A stretch of 64,000 nt of DNA from Tabrizicola sp. (GTDB lineage Bacteria; Pseudomonadota; Alphaproteobacteria; Rhodobacterales; Rhodobacteraceae): contig NZ_JAUXZE010000039.1 of NCBI RefSeq assembly GCF_030694085.1, forward strand, positions 272,030 to 336,029, written 5' to 3'. The position numbers were made by a program, and so were the translations under genes. Positions within the stretch are counted from its first letter, which is position 1; each line of letters opens with the position of its first letter. The notes under the pieces were generated by a model that searched no databases, was not told the origin of the DNA, and saw nothing but the letters and a program-made list of their open reading frames with translations. Of the stretch, positions 59,186-64,000 are shown in pieces.

Positions 59186-59468
59186 CTTTCTCTCCGGATC
59201 TGTTGGGTATCGTCCGCCTCCCGTTGATCGGAAGTGCGCGTGCCAGCCCAGCTTTCGGTGATCGTCCCGCACTGTCAAAGCATTTGTTGCGCCTGGATCG
59301 AAAGGCCGTGAACTGCGCGGAAGTTGCCGGAGGCTGATTTTCGTCAGTTGTGCGGCCATGCGTTCATTTTCAAAGCGGCGCAGAAGGTTGTCTCGGCTGG
59401 GCACGTCCTTGACACCCTCCTTCACGCCCCCTACGGCGCTGGCTCCGCAGGCCGCGAGGATCACCAAC

Positions 59469-60035
59469 ATGGCACAACGAGCACTTGGGCTTGGGGTTGA
59501 CTTTGGCACGTCAAATACCGCCGCCGGCTATATGTGCAACAATCGGCCGCGCCTTATCCAGTTCGCGTCCGGCCGGACCACAATCCCGACGACCTTCTTC
59601 TTTGACTATGACGCACGCAGGATGCTGATTGGCGAACTTGCCAATCAGGCGCTCCTTGACGGTGTCGAAGGGCGTTTCATGCGGGCACTCAAGCGCGTCC
59701 TGGGCACCAGCCTCATGCATGAGCGCCGACAGATCCTGAACGAGCGGGTGACCTTCGTCGACATCGTCGGCCGCTTTCTGGCCGAGGTGAAGGCACGGGC
59801 CGAGGCCGAGGCCGGCACGATCTTTGACCGCGTCCTCTCGGGGCGGCCTGTGGTGTTTCACGGCGTCGGCGATCCTCGCGAAGCGGCAGCCGAGGCGGAT
59901 CTGCGCGCCTGCTACCTGGCGGCCGGCTTTCGGGAGGTGGATTTCATGCCCGAGCCGCAGGCAGCAGCCATCGCCAGCGGCGCGCTGGGGGACCCGGGGT
60001 CAATCGGCTTGGTCGTCGATGTCGGCGGCGGCGTC
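59469..60035 (+). pseudogene. Truncated Hsp70-family (YegD-like) protein
   Basis: The first 189 residues match the ATPase lobe of small Hsp70-like proteins of the YegD group: GLGVDFGTSNTAAGYM (phosphate loop), LIGELANQALLDG, MPEPQAAAIASGAL and GLVVDVGGG. Normally GGG is followed by T(T/S)DF and about 200 more residues. Here the match ends at about 60033 and the DNA passes straight into the antisense end of the repeat-protein gene, giving about 58 unrelated codons before a stop at 60212. ATG at 59469 chosen because the phosphate loop begins nine residues later. Probably broken by rearrangement. Confidence 0.75.
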
Positions 60036-60526
60036 GCAGGCGCGGACGGAGACCACCTGGGCGCGGAACCCGGACGGGTCGGTGAGGGCCACAAGCGTGG
60101 CGGTGACAAGCGCCCCATTCACCACAACCTGCCGCACCAGGTCCGTCGCCTGGAACACCCCGTCCTGGTTCTGGTCCACCCAGGTCTGCGCCGTCACCTT
60201 GTCGGCCCCTAGCGTCTCGCGCATCAAGCCGCGCACCGAGCCATCGGTGTTCGTCGCCGTCACCGTCCTGACCCGGCTGCCATCCGCCGCAATCACCGTC
60301 TGATCCACGGTCACCAGGTCGATATCGCCATCCCCGTCTACATCCGCACTGGCCGTCTTCACCAGCGCATCCGCCGACTGCACCACCGTCGTCACCGACC
60401 GCGTGCTGCCATCTCCGTTCTTCACCGTCGCCACCGAGGTCGTCGCCGTCCCCGCCGCACCCGTGATCGACATCTGGTCCGTCCGGTCCACCGTGCCGTT
60501 CCCGTCCAGGTCCAGCGCCACCGTCC

Positions 60527-60554
60527 GCACCTTCCCGTCCGCACCTTCCCGTCC
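60527..60554. repeat. 14-bp tandem duplication causing a frameshift
   Basis: GCACCTTCCCGTCC occurs twice back to back (60527-60540 and 60541-60554). The length is not a multiple of three. With one unit removed the two repeat-protein frames join smoothly on the minus strand. Confidence 0.85.
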
Positions 60555-61197
60555 GCGCTGACCGTCTCAGTCTCCCGCGCCCGAAGCGTCCCGTCGCCGT
60601 TCCGAATCTCGGTCACCTCGGTCCGGCTGTTGTTCGCCGCAATGGTGATCGAGTGGCTCTCCAACGTCTCGGCCACCCCGTTCCCGTCCCGGTCCGTCCC
60701 CTCCGACCGCACCAAACCGTTGGCCGAGACCGTCTCGGTCCGCCCGTGGATCACCGCACCGTTCTGTGCCAGCTCTTGAAGCACCTCGGTCCGGCTGCCA
60801 TCCGCATTCGTCGTCCAGACCTCGCGCTGGTCGAACCAGCCGCCGCCGACCGAGTCGCGCTGGATCGTGATGACCTTGCCGTCCGCGCTGGTCGTCGTCA
60901 CTGTCCGGCTGGTCAGGATCCCCACCGTCCAGTCCGCGCCCAGCCGGTTCACCACCGTCTCGACCTTCGTCCCGTCGCCGTTCGTCACCCGGTCGATCCG
61001 CTGCACCCGGTCTGTCACCCCGTCGCCGTTGTCGTCATACATCCGCAGCGACGCCGTACCCGCCGGGTTGGTGAACGAGATCACGCGGAACGCCACGCCC
61101 CCATCGGTGTCATACCCCGTCTGGGTCAGCACCCGCTCGTTCGCGACGTTGGTCGTGGCGCTTTCCACGACCCGATACCCCGCCGCATCGGCGGTAA

Positions 61198-61928
61198 GCG
61201 TCGTGTTCGCCACCGTCCCCGTCGTCCCGTTTGACCGCGTGAACGTCGTCTGCCCGGTGATGACCGACCCGTCGGGGAGTTCAATGTTCACCGTATTGGC
61301 CGTCAGGTTGATCTCGGTGATCCCCAGGGCCGCCAGCGTCATCACGGTGGTCGAGCCATCGGCATTGGTGACCATCACCTTGAACTTCGCGAACTCCGCG
61401 TCCGCCGCACTCAGCTTGCCATCGCCGTTGGTGTCCCAGATCGACCGGAGCGCCTCCAGATCCCCCGCCGCCGTCGGGTTCCATTCGGTGAAGACATACT
61501 GCCGGTGTTCGGTGATCGCATTCCGCCCGTCGGGGTCATAGAACAGCACCCCATCCCCCGCCCCCGCCCAGGAGGAGCGGTGCTGGAGGCCATCCTTCCC
61601 GGTCATGAACTGGGTGGAGTTCTGGTATTCCGTGATCTTGACGCCATTGCCGTCAAGGTCGAGGAGGATGGGCTGCGGGCCGGTCTTTTTCGGGTCGTCC
61701 TTTGGTTGTGGTGCGGCCTTGGTGGTGGTCTTGGTGACTTCCTTCGGCCCTGCTGGGGTGCTTACGGTCTGCTTCGTGGTGGTTTGCGAGACACCAGACT
61801 TGTAGGTCGTGGTCGTGGTGGTCTTCTCGTAGCCGTATTCGTTCTTGGTAATAGAGGTGGATTTGCTGGACACAGCGGACCCGGCTTTGCCGGAGTCTCC
61901 GCCACCGCCGCCAGAGCCGCTGTACTTG
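61198..61928. repeat. 731-bp direct repeat, copy 1
   Basis: Aligns with 63268-63998 at a constant offset of 2070 bases without any gap. By eye about 42 differences, roughly 94 percent identity. It covers the N-terminal third of the repeat-protein gene, including the Thr-rich segment and the GVKITEYQN domain. Confidence 0.9.
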
Positions 61929-62216
61929 GTTGCATAGTCGTCCTTCTTCGAACTGCTAGAAGAGCTTGTGCCGCTCTTGGGCGTAGAAGACGATCCAGAG
62001 CTCGTCCCGCCCTCATAACCTGCCTGTTCACGAAGAATTGCATCCGGGTAGAAGTTAACGTCGTTGCTGCTGCTGTATTTGACAGGACCAGGGACTGGAT
62101 CGGATAATTCCGCACAGTTTCATCTGACCTCATTGTGCTCTGATCGAGCTCAATGGTGCCAGGCTGCCCGCTAACAATCGCCTCAATGCGCTCTGCGGCA
62201 GTGTCCAGAATGGGGT

Positions 62217-62750
62217 TCATTGGCTCAGTCCTCGCCTGAAGGTTCTAACTAGAAAGTACGCAGCACAGCCTGAAAGAAGGATTATTGTTGAAAGCTTCAT
62301 GCAAACAACAAAACTCCTGAGTGGGGTTAAGTACACGGCGGTGCCAGTATCCCTCAACGACTGGTCATCAACGAAGAAGTCGAGAACTACCAGCCCAAGG
62401 GCAAGTACAGCAGCCGGCATCCCATTTACGAAAAGAAGGGAAATCGAGCTCGCATAAGAATTTTCAACTCCGACAGCTTTGAGTACTTCGCTAATGATAG
62501 TGACGATTAAGGTGAATACAAAGAAGAATACTAGCACCAACGAGAGTTCAATGGCTCCACTGACTGATGTAGCGCTGAGGTCAAGGAGAATCCTTTCCAA
62601 TTGGCTAACTCCAGCATGACCCGCTTCAGCGGAAGAGTCGCTTCGGGAAAGTGATGGATTCAGAAACAATGACAGGAGAAATGCGGCCAAGAACAAGCAG
62701 AAACCAAAGCTTGATAAGGCTATAATTTTAGTTATCGCTCGAACACTCAA
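62217..62750 (-). CDS. Unrecognised four-span membrane protein, low GC
   Basis: The 177-residue product has four hydrophobic segments (about residues 7-30, 63-88, 107-125 and 145-168) and short charged ends (MSVRAITK and RTFRRGLSQ). I recognise no family. Base composition is visibly lower in GC than in the surrounding genes, which suggests foreign origin. Its stop overlaps by four bases the ATG that begins the repeat-protein gene, so the two are translationally coupled. It could be an immunity, transport or anchoring partner of that protein; nothing in the sequence decides. Confidence 0.6.
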   Translation of the reverse strand: MSVRAITKIIALSSFGFCLFLAAFLLSLFLNPSLSRSDSSAEAGHAGVSQLERILLDLSATSVSGAIELSLVLVFFFVFTLIVTIISEVLKAVGVENSYASSISLLFVNGMPAAVLALGLVVLDFFVDDQSLRDTGTAVYLTPLRSFVVCMKLSTIILLSGCAAYFLVRTFRRGLSQ

Positions 62751-63211
62751 GGCACGGGTTCCTAATCTCTATGCGCACTCGCAGCGTAGCAAGCGTTGAA
62801 GAAGTGCGAACTTTCCGCTTCCCTTCATCTTTGCTCCCCGCGCCAAGCCCACCCCCCACACCCCTCACTCCAACCCCGTCCATCCGCGCACCGAACCGTT
62901 AACCACGCTCTCACCAGACCTCACACAACCGTGAGCTGTCAATCTCCCCTGACACTTTCCCACAGGAATATTTTACGGCCCCCACCCTCACTCAACCAAG
63001 TGGTTCCTTACACGCAACAGCGCACACCCACTGTCACGAAGTTCCAGCAGCGCCGCCCCTCCAGAACCATAATATCAACCTAAGGGCGACCACCTTTCAC
63101 CCGTCACGCGCGCGCCCCAAAAGTCGGAAAGTCAAACCTTTCCAAATCCCTAACGCCCGCGACCAACCCGTTGATTCCAAACATCCATCCGCGTTTGTCC
63201 ACCGTGGACAC
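62751..63211. other. Gene-free stretch between the two repeat-protein copies
   Basis: About 460 bases with a strong C/A strand bias (runs of CCCCACACCCC type) and stops in all frames. I see no protein-like frame, RNA gene or inverted repeat of note. It contains the upstream region of the four-span membrane protein gene and the downstream region of the truncated repeat copy, and probably a promoter near 62760-62800 where AT content rises. Confidence 0.4.
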
Positions 63212-64000
63212 TCACGCCGCCAACCGCCGGTCCCGGTCCCGCCAAGACCCCGCCCCATCCCCTGCCAGCGTCGTGTTCGCCACCGTCCCCGTCGTCCCGT
63301 TCGCTCGGGTGAACGTCGTCTGCCCGGTGATGACCGACCCATCGGGGAGTTCAATGTTCACCGTATTGGCCGTCAGGTTGATCTCGGTGATCCCCAGGGC
63401 CGCCAGCGTCATCACGGTGGTCGAGCCATCGGCATTGGTGACCATCACCTTGAACTTCGCGAACTCCGCGTCCGCCGCCGTCAGCTTGCCATCGCCGTTG
63501 GTGTCCCAGATCGAGCGCAACGCCTCCAGATCCCCCGCCGCCGTGGGGTTCCATTCGGTGAAGACATACTGCCGGTGTTCGGTGATCGCGCCCCTACCAT
63601 CGGGGTCATAGAACAGCACCCCATCCCCCGCGCCCGCCCAGGACGAGCGGTGCTGGAACCCGTCCTTCCCGGTCATGAACTGGGTGGAGTTCTGGTATTC
63701 GGTGATCTTGACCCCGTTCCCGTCTAGGTCGAGGAGGACGGGCTGCGGGCCGGTCTTCTTCGGGTCGTCCTTGGGTTGTGGTGCGGCCTTGGTGGTGGTC
63801 TTTGTGACTTCCTTCGGCCCTGCTGGGGTGCTTACGGTCTGCTTCGTGGTGGTTTGCGAGACACCAGACTTGTAGGTCGTGGTCGTGGTGGTCTTCTCGT
63901 AGCCGTATTCGTTCTTGCTGGACGAGGTGGACTTGCTGGAAACAGCTGACCCGGCTTTGCCCGAGTCCCCGCCGCCGCCGCCAGAGCCGCTGTACTTGTC
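63212..64000 (-). pseudogene. Repeat protein copy 2, 3' truncated and open at the window edge
   Basis: The frame enters from beyond base 64000 and encodes the same Gly-rich linker, Thr-rich stretch and GVKITEYQN to TNGDGKL domain as copy 1. At about 63267 the similarity stops abruptly within ANTTL, and 18 unrelated residues (GDGAGSWRDRDRRLAA) precede a stop at 63212. All later repeats of copy 1 are missing. The N-terminus is outside the window. It is likely a truncated duplicate left by recombination, unless the short new tail is functional. Confidence 0.65.
63268..63998. repeat. 731-bp direct repeat, copy 2
   Basis: Partner of 61198-61928 in the same orientation, gap-free. Left end is sharp at 63268; the right end is not reached because the two copies still match up to the last few bases of the window. 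Confidence 0.9.

Larger units (their letters stand above)
60033..62220 (-). pseudogene. Asp/Gly-rich repeat protein (DxDGNG calcium-type repeats), copy 1, frameshifted and 3' truncated
   Basis: The frame reading through GVKITEYQNSTQF, SSWAGAGDGVLFYDPDGR, EWNPTAAGDLEALRSIWD and TNGDGKL resembles domains of large secreted calcium-binding/RTX-like proteins of Rhodobacterales. It then has about six 40-60-residue repeats with DxDGNG or NGDG motifs and T.SADGKV strands. Two breaks are visible. A 14-bp tandem duplication at 60527-60554 shifts the frame; removing one unit restores VSADGKVRTVALDLDGNG. Near 62040-62125 the N-terminal frame from the ATG at 62220 (MNPILDTAAERIEAIVSG) must shift to join DPVPGPVKYSSSNDVNFYPD. 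The 3' end is cut at the junction with the Hsp70-like fragment. No secretion signal is visible. Confidence 0.65.

Noticed and set aside
62796..63083. Small plus-strand frame in the C/A-rich spacer
   Set aside because: Pro/His/Ser-rich composition mirrors the local base bias; no ribosome site or similarity.

Overview
The window is chromosomal-type, GC-rich DNA from an alphaproteobacterium, most likely a member of the Rhodobacterales (Rhodobacter/Paracoccus relatives). This rests on codon usage, the SigF/NrsF pair, the dense set of ABC and TRAP uptake operons, and the many twin-arginine signal peptides. That placement is an inference from gene content, not a computed one. No rRNA, tRNA, CRISPR array, transposase or replication origin was seen.

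Layout. (1) 1-12.6 kb: the end of a type VI secretion (T6SS) cluster. It has tssL (cut by the window edge), tssM and tagF on the plus strand. On the minus strand is a convergent operon of a PP2C phosphatase (pppA), a membrane-anchored M15 peptidase, an unusual TssL/TssM hybrid without the nucleotide-binding domain, and vgrG. A lipid-free OmpA-like protein gene is divergent. (2) 12.6-24.5 kb: a carbon-acid catabolic module with a sialidase-like protein, a Dpp-type ABC transporter, a PdxA-family dehydrogenase, a DapA-family aldolase, an iron-type alcohol dehydrogenase, a GntR regulator and a four-carbon-acid-sugar kinase. (3) 24.6-38.2 kb: an aromatic-ring catabolic supercluster. It has a LysR regulator, two intradiol dioxygenases, a PcpA/LinE-like hydroquinone dioxygenase, a hydrolase, maleylacetate reductase, a Liv-type ABC transporter, a flavin monooxygenase and a BKACE (DUF849) enzyme. 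(4) 38.2-44.5 kb: a GntR regulator and a second Liv-type transporter ending in a hydantoin/Asp-Glu racemase-like gene. (5) 44.6-47.2 kb: sigF-nrsF divergent from ccdA and a Tat-exported thioredoxin. (6) 47.2-55.2 kb: a TRAP transporter with a DeoR regulator, divergent from a GlpA-like/GlpB-like/FGGY-kinase operon. (7) 55.2-59.2 kb: a glycine-betaine-type ABC transporter with a tandem-duplicated permease. (8) 59.2-64 kb: a rearranged region with a truncated Hsp70-like gene, a frameshifted Asp/Gly-rich repeat protein gene, a low-GC membrane-protein gene, and a second, truncated copy of the repeat gene running off the window.

How it fits together. Most of the window is substrate uptake coupled to short dedicated catabolic operons. 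The four ABC substrate-binding genes are each followed by a GC-rich hairpin of at least 10 base pairs before the next transporter gene, a consistent design that should raise binding protein over membrane components. The aromatic region converges on maleylacetate and 3-oxoadipate, and the BKACE gene may provide a CoA-transferase-independent way to split 3-oxoadipate.

Most interesting candidates: the TssL/TssM hybrid with its own phosphatase, wall hydrolase and VgrG; the intradiol dioxygenase whose second iron-ligand histidine is glutamine; the BKACE-terminated hydroxyquinol operon; and the duplicated, frameshifted and truncated repeat-protein locus at the right end.
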